A stretch of DNA of 50,031 nt, taken from contig CAKRTZ010000013.1 of NCBI GenBank assembly GCA_934402515.1, positions 1 through 50,031 on the forward strand, read 5' to 3'. Shown piece after piece: positions 22,569 to 30,912 of the stretch; position 1 is the stretch's first letter; each line of letters begins with the position of its first letter. The translations under genes and the position numbers were made by a program. The DNA comes from an uncultured Lachnospiraceae bacterium. Lineage in GTDB: Bacteria; Bacillota; Clostridia; Lachnospirales; Lachnospiraceae. The notes under the pieces were generated by a model that did not search any database, was not told where the DNA came from, and saw nothing but the letters and a program-made list of their open reading frames with translations.

Positions 22569-24233
22569 CTACAGTAAATGCAGTTTCTGTGCTGCCCGGA
22601 CAATCGCCGTACCCTTGGGCATTGCCAGCAGCTCCTCCTTGGTCACCGCCTTAAAGCGGATAACGCAGAACGCATAGACAATCACTGCCACCAGAATAGC
22701 CACGCCGGCAGCAATGAGATTCCGCAGGTAACTGCCCTCTGCCAATACAAACCCTGCCAGCATGGACACGCCCTGGTACACCAGCCATGCCACCGCTCCC
22801 ATAATTGCTGCCGACATAAAAGGCAGCCAGAAGGTGCGGAATATCTCCTGCTTGTATTTCAGATATTTACGCACTGCAAGCTGATTCATCACACACATGC
22901 TCAAGGAATATACAATGGCAGCAATGACCAGCGCATAAAGATTAAAATCCGTAAAGTAAAGCAACAGCGCCAAAGTTCCCGTCTGTAACACCAGTGCAAT
23001 AGCCGCATGGATCACCGGTACGGTCACTTTGCCAATTCCCTGTAAGACTCCGTTGGTCAGGGTGGACAGGCAGTAGAAAATGACAGTAACCGATAATGCC
23101 GCCAGCACATTGGACGCCGTATCCAGGGAATTTTTCTGCCAGAATAAAAGCTGGGTTACCGGCTTTGCCAGCACGCAGAGTCCCACGGCACAGGGAATGG
23201 CAATGAGCATGGTTACCTTGACCGCTTTCTTTACATTTCGTCGGGTTTCCTTTTTCTCCCCTCTGGCAAAGCTTGCCGCCACCGTAGGAATCACCGCCGA
23301 ACACATGGCTGAGGCCATGGCAATGGGGATATTGCTGATCACCACTGCTTTTCCGGAATAGATACCATATAAGGTTGCCACCTCCGACTCTGCCATTCCC
23401 TTTACGGTGGTATAAAAACGTTCATAGATGGTCTGGTTTAAAGAGGTGGACAGATTATAAATGAAGGTACTGAGAATAAAGGGGGTGACAATGGACAGAA
23501 TTACCCGGAAAATCTCCTTCCGGCTTTCTTCCTCCCTGGAATCCCTGGAAATCCTCCGTTTCATCCCCGGCCTGTTCAGCATATAAACCCATAGCATGAA
23601 TAACAGCGCCGTCACTACCCCGGCTCCGGTTCCCAAGGCACCTCCCATGGCACCGTAAATGGCCCGGGTGGTATCATCCGCTCCCGTACCTGCCACATGG
23701 GCAATCAGATACCAGGCTGCTCCCACAGAAACTACGGCATTGATAATCTGCTCTAAAATCTGGGAAATAGAGGTCTGCACCATGCTTCCATAGGCCTGAA
23801 AATACCCGCGCAATACTCCCACAAGACCTGACAGGAAAATGGTAGGGGCAAACACCCGCAATACCCGCACGGAATTGGTTCCCACCAGATAGGGAGCAGC
23901 AAAAAAAGCAACGAGGCTTGCCCCGCCGCCGACTACCACCACATAAATCAGTGCACATTGAAAAACCCGATGGGCATTCCGGTACTCTTTAAAAGTAAGC
24001 CGCTGCGCCAGCACCTTCGATAATGCGGATGGAATACTATAAGAAGAAATCAGGAGAATAATGGCATAGATATTATAAGCATAGCTGTAATATCCGTTTC
24101 CTTCATCTCCTATAATACTGGTTAAAGGGCTCCTGTAAAGGAGCCCTATGATTCTGACAATAATGCCGGACAATGCCAAGATTCCGGCCTGGATTACAAA
24201 TCCGCTTGTTTTTTTTCTGGATTGCTCTGACAT
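22569..24233 (-). CDS. MOP-superfamily polysaccharide/lipid-II flippase (YabM/YtgP/SpoVB type)
   Basis: This 554-residue membrane protein has about 14 helices. Its beginning (GILALSGIIVRIIGLLYR) and the following IIGDEGNGYYSYAYNIYAI and SIPSALSKVLAQR stretches are typical of the Firmicute putative polysaccharide biosynthesis proteins related to SpoVB and YtgP/MurJ2. The likely role is moving lipid-linked sugars across the membrane; the exact substrate is unknown. It starts 21 bp after the glgA stop and is probably cotranscribed with it. The Shine-Dalgarno is weak. Confidence 0.85.
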   Translation of the reverse strand: MSEQSRKKTSGFVIQAGILALSGIIVRIIGLLYRSPLTSIIGDEGNGYYSYAYNIYAIILLISSYSIPSALSKVLAQRLTFKEYRNAHRVFQCALIYVVVVGGGASLVAFFAAPYLVGTNSVRVLRVFAPTIFLSGLVGVLRGYFQAYGSMVQTSISQILEQIINAVVSVGAAWYLIAHVAGTGADDTTRAIYGAMGGALGTGAGVVTALLFMLWVYMLNRPGMKRRISRDSREEESRKEIFRVILSIVTPFILSTFIYNLSTSLNQTIYERFYTTVKGMAESEVATLYGIYSGKAVVISNIPIAMASAMCSAVIPTVAASFARGEKKETRRNVKKAVKVTMLIAIPCAVGLCVLAKPVTQLLFWQKNSLDTASNVLAALSVTVIFYCLSTLTNGVLQGIGKVTVPVIHAAIALVLQTGTLALLLYFTDFNLYALVIAAIVYSLSMCVMNQLAVRKYLKYKQEIFRTFWLPFMSAAIMGAVAWLVYQGVSMLAGFVLAEGSYLRNLIAAGVAILVAVIVYAFCVIRFKAVTKEELLAMPKGTAIVRAAQKLHLL

Positions 24234-24254
24234 ATAAAACTCACAGCCTTTTTC

Positions 24255-25700
24255 TTACTCACAAAGCCAGTCATACATTTCCTGGTATTTCTTTGCCGAT
24301 ACATTCCATGAAAAATCTGCCTTCATGCCACGTTCCACAATCTTATTCCAATCCCGTTTCTGATCGTAATAAATTCGCTCCGCATAACGAATGGCCGCCA
24401 GCATTTCGTGGGCATTATAATTGGCAAAGCTGAAACCGGTACCGGTTCCCTCAAACTCATTGTAGGGCCATACGGTATCTTTCAGGCCACCGGTCTCTCG
24501 CACAATGGGAACCGTACCATACCGCAGGCTCATCAACTGGCTTAAGCCACAGGGCTCGAACAGAGACGGCATCAGGAATGCATCACAGGATGCGTAAATT
24601 TTGTGGGATAGAGCCTCCGAATAATAAATATTGGCAGAAACCTTGCCATTATATTTCCAGTCGAAATGACGGAACATATTCTCGTATCGTTCCTCTCCGG
24701 TTCCCAGAATGACAAGCTGTATATTGTCCTGACACAATTCATCCATCACATAGGCAATGAGATCAAAGCCCTTCTGATCCGTAAGTCTGGAGACAATTCC
24801 GATAAGCATTGCCTTATCATTATGATCTAAGCCCAATTCCTCCTGGAGTGCCCGTTTATTTTTGATTTTCATTTTCCGGAAATTATCTACGTTATAATGA
24901 GTGGTAATATAGGCATCCGTATCCGGGTTAAATTCGTCATAGTCAATACCGTTGACAATTCCTCTTAAATCTCCGCTTCTGGCACAGAGAAGTCCGTTTA
25001 AGCCCTCTCCATAGAAATCTGTCTTAATTTCCTCTGCATAAGTATTGCTCACCGTCGTGATGGCATCGGCAAAGACCAGACCTCCCTTAAGGAGATTGGC
25101 ATCCTTGTATGCCTCCAGTTTGTCGGAGGTGAAATAATACTCCGGCAGTCCGGTAATACTCATCACATCCTTAATGTTCCATTTCCCCTGAAATTTCAGA
25201 TTGTGAATCGTCATAACCGTCTTGATTCCACGGAAAAACTCATTTCCCTGAAAACGTTCGTTCAAATATACGGGAATCAATCCGGTCTGCCAGTCATGAC
25301 AGTGGATCACATCCGGGCGGAAATCCAGCATGGGTAAAGCAGACAATACCGCTTTGCTGAAAAACGCAAACTTTTCGATTTCCCAGAGGGCATTTTCTCC
25401 GTAAGGCTTGAAGTCTGTAAAATAGTCTTCATTATCAATAAAATAATACTGTACGCCGTCTACTTCTGCCTCCAGAATTCCCACATAGACATTTTTCCAG
25501 TTAAAATCCATATAAAAATGTGCCCGGTATTTCAGCTTATCTTTCATCTCCTGTTTCATGCAGGAATACTTGGGCAGGATTACCCTGACATCAAAATATC
25601 TCTTATCAATACACTTGGGCAGAGATCCTACCACATCCGCCAGACCACCGGTTTTTATAAAAGGTACACCCTCTGATGCTGCAAAAAGAATTCTTTTCAT
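24255..25700 (-). CDS. glgA: Glycogen synthase (ADP-glucose type, GT5)
   Basis: GlgA extends alpha-1,4-glucan chains from ADP-glucose. The N-terminal KTGGLADVVGSLP motif begins at Lys16 and binds ADP-glucose. The GT-B C-terminal half shows IGIVSRLTDQKGFDLI, SCDAFLMPSLFEPCGLSQL and GTVPIVRETGGLKDTV. The 481-residue length is normal. GGGAG lies 8 nt before the ATG. No other glg gene is in the window. The promoter region contains a perfect palindrome over the -10, pointing to regulation by an unknown protein. Confidence 0.95.
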   Translation of the reverse strand: MKRILFAASEGVPFIKTGGLADVVGSLPKCIDKRYFDVRVILPKYSCMKQEMKDKLKYRAHFYMDFNWKNVYVGILEAEVDGVQYYFIDNEDYFTDFKPYGENALWEIEKFAFFSKAVLSALPMLDFRPDVIHCHDWQTGLIPVYLNERFQGNEFFRGIKTVMTIHNLKFQGKWNIKDVMSITGLPEYYFTSDKLEAYKDANLLKGGLVFADAITTVSNTYAEEIKTDFYGEGLNGLLCARSGDLRGIVNGIDYDEFNPDTDAYITTHYNVDNFRKMKIKNKRALQEELGLDHNDKAMLIGIVSRLTDQKGFDLIAYVMDELCQDNIQLVILGTGEERYENMFRHFDWKYNGKVSANIYYSEALSHKIYASCDAFLMPSLFEPCGLSQLMSLRYGTVPIVRETGGLKDTVWPYNEFEGTGTGFSFANYNAHEMLAAIRYAERIYYDQKRDWNKIVERGMKADFSWNVSAKKYQEMYDWLCE

Positions 25701-25746
25701 GAACGTTCTCCCTTGCTGATTCTTTACGCCAACTTACTGTTTGCTG

Positions 25747-25766
25747 ATAATCTTACCAAGATTATA
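25747..25766 (-). promoter_or_regulatory. glgA -10 overlapped by a perfect palindrome
   Basis: On the minus strand a TATAAT (25766-25761) overlaps the 8-bp perfect inverted repeat ATAATCTT-ACC-AAGATTAT (25747-25765). The -35 at 17 bp spacing is poor (TTTCAA), which suggests that the promoter needs an activator or is weak. The palindrome is placed where a repressor would block open-complex formation. Confidence 0.5.
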
Positions 25767-25791
25767 CAACATCAAAGGATGCATTGAAAGC

Positions 25792-26403
25792 CTAATTTCG
25801 ATATTGAAGACGGATTTTATCCGCGATCAGGGCAATGAATTCCGAATTTGTGGGTTTCCCCTTTCCCACATTGATCGTATATCCAAACAAAGATTCCAGA
25901 GTCTCCATTCTTCCCCTTGACCACGCCACTTCAATGGCATGCCGGATAGCACGCTCCACCCGGCTGGAGGTGGTCTGATATTTTCTGGCAATGGACGGAT
26001 ATAAAACCTTCGTAATAGATCCCAGCATCTCCACATCCGTCACCGACATCATAATTGCTTCCCGCAAATACTGATATCCCTTGATATGTGCCGGGACTCC
26101 GATTTCATGAATCATGTCCGTCACATCCTTTTCCAGATCATGTACCTCCGGCTCCTGTTTCTCCTTTACCGGTACATCCACAATAGAACACGCCGAGGCA
26201 CTGCGAAACACAGCTCCCTCTCTGTGATGACTTTCCTTATTTTCTTCCTTCGTACTTCTTTTTTCTCCCCTTTTTACTTCCCCTGGTTTACCCGCCGGCA
26301 CTGTGATCATGATCTGAAATTCACGATCCGTCTCCATTAAATCTCCCAAAATCCGGTATAAATTTTCATTATCTTTGGTAGCAGTCAACTGAAGCTGCTC
26401 CAT
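25792..26403 (-). CDS. spo0A: Spo0A-family sporulation regulator with a truncated receiver domain
   Basis: Residues 92-203 are a full Spo0A effector domain: VTDMIHEIGVPAHIKGYQYL, LYPSIARKYQTT, the recognition helix SRVERAIRHAIEVAW (147-161) and GKGKPTNSEFIALIADKIRL. Normal Spo0A is about 260-270 residues with a receiver domain; this protein has 203. Residues 1-45 still look like the first strand and helices of a receiver (KDNENLYRILGDLMETDREF), but the acidic pocket is degraded to TKDN and everything carrying the phosphoacceptor Asp and the conserved Thr and Lys is missing. Residues 46-90 are a low-complexity charged linker. The frame is clean from a good AAGGAGG site. The gene is in the conserved spo0A position after spoIVB and has a promoter at 26454-26483. 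Confidence 0.85.
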   Translation of the reverse strand: MEQLQLTATKDNENLYRILGDLMETDREFQIMITVPAGKPGEVKRGEKRSTKEENKESHHREGAVFRSASACSIVDVPVKEKQEPEVHDLEKDVTDMIHEIGVPAHIKGYQYLREAIMMSVTDVEMLGSITKVLYPSIARKYQTTSSRVERAIRHAIEVAWSRGRMETLESLFGYTINVGKGKPTNSEFIALIADKIRLQYRN

Positions 26404-26453
26404 AATTTCCTCCTTATCTGTTCCCTTTTACATTTTATTTTGCGGATAGATAA

Positions 26454-26483
26454 AGTATAAGAGTTTTCCCCCTATTTTGACAA
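26454..26483 (-). promoter_or_regulatory. Promoter of spo0A with possible 0A box
   Basis: On the minus strand TTGTCA (26483-26478), 18 bp, TATACT (26459-26454). The -35 region TTGTCAAAAT is one change from a 0A-box core (TGTCGAA), so autoregulation is possible. No convincing SigH element was found. Confidence 0.6.
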
Positions 26484-26524
26484 CCTGTAAGCATCGCAGA
26501 ATACGTGCAAAGCAGCCACAGAAT

Positions 26525-27787
26525 CTACTCCTCCAACATTTCCTCTATAAAAATACCGTAGCCTTTTGTCGGATCACCTACCAGAACATGGGTCACTGCC
26601 CCGATAATTTTTCCATTCTGTAAAATCGGGCTTCCGCTCATTCCCTGTATAATTCCTCCGGTCTTTTTCAATAATTTGGGATCTGTCACCACAAGTTCAA
26701 TCTCCCGGCTTTCCGCACCTGCATTGTAATTCACTTTATCAATGGCAATCTCATACTCCTGAATCGAACCATCCACCCCGGTGAGAATGGTTGCTTCTCC
26801 CGTTTCGATCTCCTGCTTGGTTCCTATGGGCATTTCCTGCAGATACTCGCTGTAGGATGCCATTTCCCTCACAAATTCATCGTTGAGATTTCCAAAGATC
26901 CCTTTCTTGGTATTGGCATCAATCCTGCCGATCCGATTACTGTCCTGATAAGAAATCAGCCCTGTCAGTTCTCCCGGAGCTCCTGCACTTCCCCTGCGGA
27001 TTCCGATAATATCTGTATGATAGAGTTCTCCGTACTGCAGTTCCATAAGCAGCCCGGTATCCACATCGTTGATTCCGTGCCCTAAAGCGCCAAAATTTCC
27101 GTTTGTTTCCATAAAGGTCATGGTTCCCACACCCTGGGCATTGTCCCGAATCCAGATTCCCAACTTATAAACACCATTTGCATCTGCTCTTGGCTGCACC
27201 AGCATGGGAAACTGCTCTCCGTCCCTTTCCACCAACAGAGACATCGGTTTTCCCTCTGACTCCTCAATGTGCCTGATTAATTCCTTCTTTCCGTTGATTT
27301 CCTGCCCGTTGACCTGTAAAATATAGTCTCCTTCCTGAAGAAGATAACGGGAAGGCGCATACTTCATTCCATCCTCTCCGATAAATTCCCCGACTCCGAT
27401 GATCATGGCAGACTTTGCTTTCATGTAGATTCCCACCGGCATTCCCACGGGAATCAAAGTCCTCTCTCCTGTAACCCGCACCTCTACATCACGGATGGGT
27501 ACGACCCCCAGCAGTTTCAGACGCATCTGATAGCTTTGGCTTTCCTTTGCAAAAAGCGTCACCTGATCCGTCACCGGAAATTCCATAACCGCCTTTTGAT
27601 CCGCATTATAAACAGTCCCGGATACCGGAATATCAAAGGTGAGATTCTGCTCCTGTCCCGAAAAGATCCGTAATGTATCCGGAATTTTCCCCCGCATATA
27701 CAAGCATGCCCACAGCAGGGCCGCTGTCAGGACAGACACCGTCATGATCAAAAAAGCATAAAATCCAATTTTGTTTTTTATCTTCAA
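26525..27787 (-). CDS. spoIVB: SpoIVB peptidase (stage IV sporulation protein B)
   Basis: SpoIVB is secreted from the forespore and cleaves SpoIVFA, which starts SigK processing in the mother cell. The 420-residue protein has an N-terminal membrane anchor (8-30), a PDZ domain around 110-190 (GMPVGIYMKAKSAMIIGV, GDYILQVNGQEI) and a chymotrypsin-like S55 domain. The catalytic residues known in Bacillus fall at His237 (GALGHGI), Asp369 (VVTDPKLL) and Ser384 (GMSGSPIL). The start codon is TTG at 27787 with AAGGA upstream. A strong terminator separates it from recN, so it is likely transcribed from its own forespore promoter, which I could not pinpoint. Confidence 0.95.
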   Translation of the reverse strand: MKIKNKIGFYAFLIMTVSVLTAALLWACLYMRGKIPDTLRIFSGQEQNLTFDIPVSGTVYNADQKAVMEFPVTDQVTLFAKESQSYQMRLKLLGVVPIRDVEVRVTGERTLIPVGMPVGIYMKAKSAMIIGVGEFIGEDGMKYAPSRYLLQEGDYILQVNGQEINGKKELIRHIEESEGKPMSLLVERDGEQFPMLVQPRADANGVYKLGIWIRDNAQGVGTMTFMETNGNFGALGHGINDVDTGLLMELQYGELYHTDIIGIRRGSAGAPGELTGLISYQDSNRIGRIDANTKKGIFGNLNDEFVREMASYSEYLQEMPIGTKQEIETGEATILTGVDGSIQEYEIAIDKVNYNAGAESREIELVVTDPKLLKKTGGIIQGMSGSPILQNGKIIGAVTHVLVGDPTKGYGIFIEEMLEE

Positions 27788-27814
27788 AATACCACATCCT
27801 TACCTTAAAATCAC

Positions 27815-27849
27815 AAAAGAGACACAAAGGCTTCCTTTGTGTCTCTTTT
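27815..27849. terminator. Strong bidirectional terminator between recN and spoIVB
   Basis: A 16-bp perfect stem (AAAAGAGACACAAAGG with CCTTTGTGTCTCTTTT, 3-nt loop) ends in a T-run on both strands. It closes the asp23-to-recN operon. Confidence 0.92.
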
Positions 27850-27896
27850 AGTATGTGGCGTTTTCTTTAATTTACTATAAAAATACAACAACTTTT

Positions 27897-29576
27897 CTAT
27901 GAAGATTTTGCCTGTTTTCGAATTTCCCTTGCATTCTCCAACACTGCATCCGTCAATTCCTCGCCTCCCAGCATACGGGCCAGTTCTTTGATGCTGTCCT
28001 CTTCGGAAAGTTCAAAAAGACGGGTTCTTGTGGAATTTCCATCCGCACTTTTTTCAATTAAGAAATGCGTATCTGCGTTGGCTGCAATCTGAGGCAGATG
28101 GGTAATACAGATAATCTGGTGATCCCTGGCAAGTTTTCCCATTTTCTGTGAAACCTTCCAGGCAGTCCTGCCGCTGATACCGCTGTCGATCTCATCAAAT
28201 ATCAGGGTTTCCACACTGTCCTTACCGGCAAACACAGTCTTTAATCCCAGCATAATACGGGATAATTCACCGCCACTGGCAACCTGGGTCAGAGGTTTTA
28301 TGGGTTCGCCCGGATTGGTGGAAATCATAAATTCCACTTCATCGTAGCCTCTGCTGTTGACCTGTGACTCCTCAGGCTGCACCTTCACCTCAAATTCCAC
28401 ATTTTGGAAATTCAGATCCTCCAGTGCTTCCGTCAGCTGCTTCGACAATTCTTTTGCACTCTTCTGTCTCAAGTCCGATGCTTTCTTACATGCCTGAAAA
28501 AGTTTTTTCTCCACCTGTTCTTTCTCCTGCTGCAATTTTGCACGGTATGCGTCAAAGTCCTTCAGTCTGTCTATTTTTTCCTGTTGTTTCTGTTCGTAGG
28601 CAAGAATTTCCTGTACGGTATTGCCGTAGCGGCTTCGCAGATGGTTCAATAGATTCAGTCTCGTCTCGCAGGTGACAAATTCCTCCTCATCAAACTCTAA
28701 GCCTTCCTCATAATTGGATAAAAAGCGATTGAGGTCATTCAACAGTCCGTCAATATCCGTGAGCATATTGACTCCTTCCGCTAAATCCTCGTCATAGGCT
28801 GCCACGCTTTTCAGCTCCCGCAGTGCTCTTCCGGTCTGCTCTCCCGCAGCTCCCTCGCTTTCATAGCCCAGACACTGGTGGGCAATTCCCACACTTTCTG
28901 CAATGCGTCTGGCATTTTCCATTTTGCGGTAACGGCGCTCCAGCTCTTCCTCTTCCCCCGGGACAAGCTGTGCCTGCTCAATTTCCTGAACTTCAAACTC
29001 AGCAAGCGCCAGTTCCTTCTGCCGCGCCTCCTCGTCCATGCTTCCTTCTTCCAGCTGATGTTGGATCTGCCGGAACTGCTGATAGGCATCTCCGATCTGC
29101 TTCAGGACGGGTTCCAGCTGCTCCATGCAATAAGCATCCAGCACATCCAGATGTTTTCGCTTATTTAGCAGGGACTGGTGCTCATGCTGCCCGTGAATAT
29201 CAATCAGTTCCTCCGCCAGTTCCTTACAGATTCTGGCACTTACCGTCTCTCCGTTGACCTTGCAGATACTGCGGTTTTCCTGGATTCTCCGGCTGATGGT
29301 AATGATCCCTTCATCCTCCGGATAAAGATCCAGTTCTTCCATTTTCCGCCGGATTCCCGGACGGTTCGTCTGAAAGACCAGTTCCACCAGCGCATAATCT
29401 GCTCCGTTGCGGATCAGATCTTTTTCTGCCTTGGCTCCCAATGCCAGACTGACGCTTCCGATGATCAGGGATTTACCTGCTCCGGTCTCACCGGTGAGAA
29501 TGTTCAAATTCGGGCCGAAGGTGATCTCCGTTTCATCGATCAGAGCCAGATTTTTCACATGTAAACTTAAGAGCAT
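27897..29576 (-). CDS. recN: DNA repair protein RecN
   Basis: RecN is an SMC-like ATPase that acts early at DNA double-strand breaks. The 559-residue protein has Walker A GETGAGKSLI near residue 32, a long coiled coil in the middle, the ABC signature VASGGELSRIMLGLK and Walker B ETLIFDEIDSGISG. The frame begins eight codons earlier, but AAAGGAGG lies just before the ATG at 29576 (MLLSLHVKNLAL), where homologues start. It follows argR by 30 bp and is the last gene before the terminator. Confidence 0.96.
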   Translation of the reverse strand: MLLSLHVKNLALIDETEITFGPNLNILTGETGAGKSLIIGSVSLALGAKAEKDLIRNGADYALVELVFQTNRPGIRRKMEELDLYPEDEGIITISRRIQENRSICKVNGETVSARICKELAEELIDIHGQHEHQSLLNKRKHLDVLDAYCMEQLEPVLKQIGDAYQQFRQIQHQLEEGSMDEEARQKELALAEFEVQEIEQAQLVPGEEEELERRYRKMENARRIAESVGIAHQCLGYESEGAAGEQTGRALRELKSVAAYDEDLAEGVNMLTDIDGLLNDLNRFLSNYEEGLEFDEEEFVTCETRLNLLNHLRSRYGNTVQEILAYEQKQQEKIDRLKDFDAYRAKLQQEKEQVEKKLFQACKKASDLRQKSAKELSKQLTEALEDLNFQNVEFEVKVQPEESQVNSRGYDEVEFMISTNPGEPIKPLTQVASGGELSRIMLGLKTVFAGKDSVETLIFDEIDSGISGRTAWKVSQKMGKLARDHQIICITHLPQIAANADTHFLIEKSADGNSTRTRLFELSEEDSIKELARMLGGEELTDAVLENAREIRKQAKSS

Positions 29577-29606
29577 ATTTCCTCCTTTGCTCTCTCCCAA
29601 AAAGCT

Positions 29607-30059
29607 TTATGACTCCATCGTCTCCCTTATTTTACGCATAACGACCTGAGTGTCTTCCACAGTACGGATCGCCATCATAATCGTGTCGTCTCCTGCAATA
29701 GAACCCACGATTTCTTCGAATTTCATTGCATCAATAGCGGCAGCTACTGCCATTGCCATACCCACACCGGTCTTAATCACCAGAATATTCTGTGCGGAAT
29801 CCATGGATACGAAACACTCTTTTAGGACACGGATGTACTTGTCTCCCAGATGACTGTCATCCTGCCGTAAGACCGCATACTTTTGCCGGCCGTTTCCCGT
29901 TGGAATTTTGGTGAGTTTCAATTCCCGGATATCCCTGGAAACGGTGGCCTGTGTCACTGTAAAACCGTCTTTTTTCAGATACTCTGACAGTTCCTCCTGG
30001 GTTTCGATATCGTATTTCTCAATGAGTTCCACAATTCTGATATGTCTGGTCTGTTTCAT
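29607..30059 (-). CDS. argR: Arginine repressor ArgR
   Basis: ArgR is the arginine-dependent hexameric regulator of arginine metabolism. The 150-residue protein has the winged-helix N-terminal domain (TQEELSEYLKKDGF, VTQATVSRDIRELKL) and the C-terminal arginine-binding and oligomerisation domain with GSIAGDDTIMMA. No arginine gene is nearby; its place between nadK/tlyA and recN is conserved in Firmicutes and does not by itself indicate function. AAAGGAG lies 5 nt before the ATG. Confidence 0.95.
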   Translation of the reverse strand: MKQTRHIRIVELIEKYDIETQEELSEYLKKDGFTVTQATVSRDIRELKLTKIPTGNGRQKYAVLRQDDSHLGDKYIRVLKECFVSMDSAQNILVIKTGVGMAMAVAAAIDAMKFEEIVGSIAGDDTIMMAIRTVEDTQVVMRKIRETMES

Positions 30060-30081
30060 AATTCTCCTTTACCTTCAAACT

Positions 30082-30912
30082 TTAGCTCATTTTTTTGTGT
30101 AAGACCTGTAAAAAGTTCTCCTGATCCAGCTTTACAAATTCCACATGCCGTGGGCTGCAGGTGATCATGATCCGCTCGCCTGTCTGGAAAGGTACTTTTG
30201 TCGTTCCGTCAAAATTGATCTCTGCTTCCTGCGGTGCATTATCTCTTCCATAGGGAATCTCCACAGAAATCACATCCTCCGGGGATAAGACAATGGTTCT
30301 TGCGTTGGTTGTATGGGCACAGATCGGTGTCACCAGAATAATTTCTGCCCGTGGCTCCACAATGGGTCCTCCCGCCGACAAATTATAGCCGGTGGAGCCG
30401 GTGGGTGTGGCAAGAATAACGCCATCCGCACTGAAGGTCAGCAGTAATCTGTTATTTACATATACTTTATACTCAATGATCCGCAGAGACCCTTTTCTGG
30501 AAATAACGATATCGTTCAAGGCATCAATTTCGTTTCCGGCGATGGTTCCCCGTAACATCATTCTTTTTTCCAATTCATAATCATCCTGAATCAGCCGATC
30601 CAACGCCTCCTCCAGACGATTCTGTTCAATTTCTGCCAGATACCCCAGTGTCCCCAGATTCACCCCAATCACCGGGATTTCCAGTTCCACCGTGTCTCTG
30701 GATGCCTGCAAAATGGTGCCATCCCCGCCAAGAACCAGGATACATTGGGTTTCTCTGGGAATTTTGCCAGCATCCGTGTGAATGTCTCCCTGTTCTGACT
30801 GCTCCTGCACCTCACAGGTACAGCCACGCTTTTCCAGATAGGTACGAATTCTCTCCGTAGTGGTTCTGTCCGGGTCTTTCTGGTTATTGGTAATCACATA
30901 AAAATGTTTCAT
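30082..30912 (-). CDS. nadK: NAD kinase
   Basis: NadK phosphorylates NAD+ to NADP+ using ATP or polyphosphate. The 276-residue protein shows the GGDGT motif (LVLGGDGTILQ), NLGTLGYLAEIE, the NDIVISRK segment and TPTGSTGYNLSAGGPIV. Its ATG overlaps the tlyA stop (ATGA), so translation is coupled. argR follows after 22 bp. Confidence 0.95.
   Translation of the reverse strand: MKHFYVITNNQKDPDRTTTERIRTYLEKRGCTCEVQEQSEQGDIHTDAGKIPRETQCILVLGGDGTILQASRDTVELEIPVIGVNLGTLGYLAEIEQNRLEEALDRLIQDDYELEKRMMLRGTIAGNEIDALNDIVISRKGSLRIIEYKVYVNNRLLLTFSADGVILATPTGSTGYNLSAGGPIVEPRAEIILVTPICAHTTNARTIVLSPEDVISVEIPYGRDNAPQEAEINFDGTTKVPFQTGERIMITCSPRHVEFVKLDQENFLQVLHKKMS

Noticed and set aside
22320..22577. 85-codon plus-strand ORF in the spacer after rqcH
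   Set aside because: No ribosome binding site precedes it and it reads through the repeats into the opposite-strand flippase end; the minus-strand small ORF has a better RBS.
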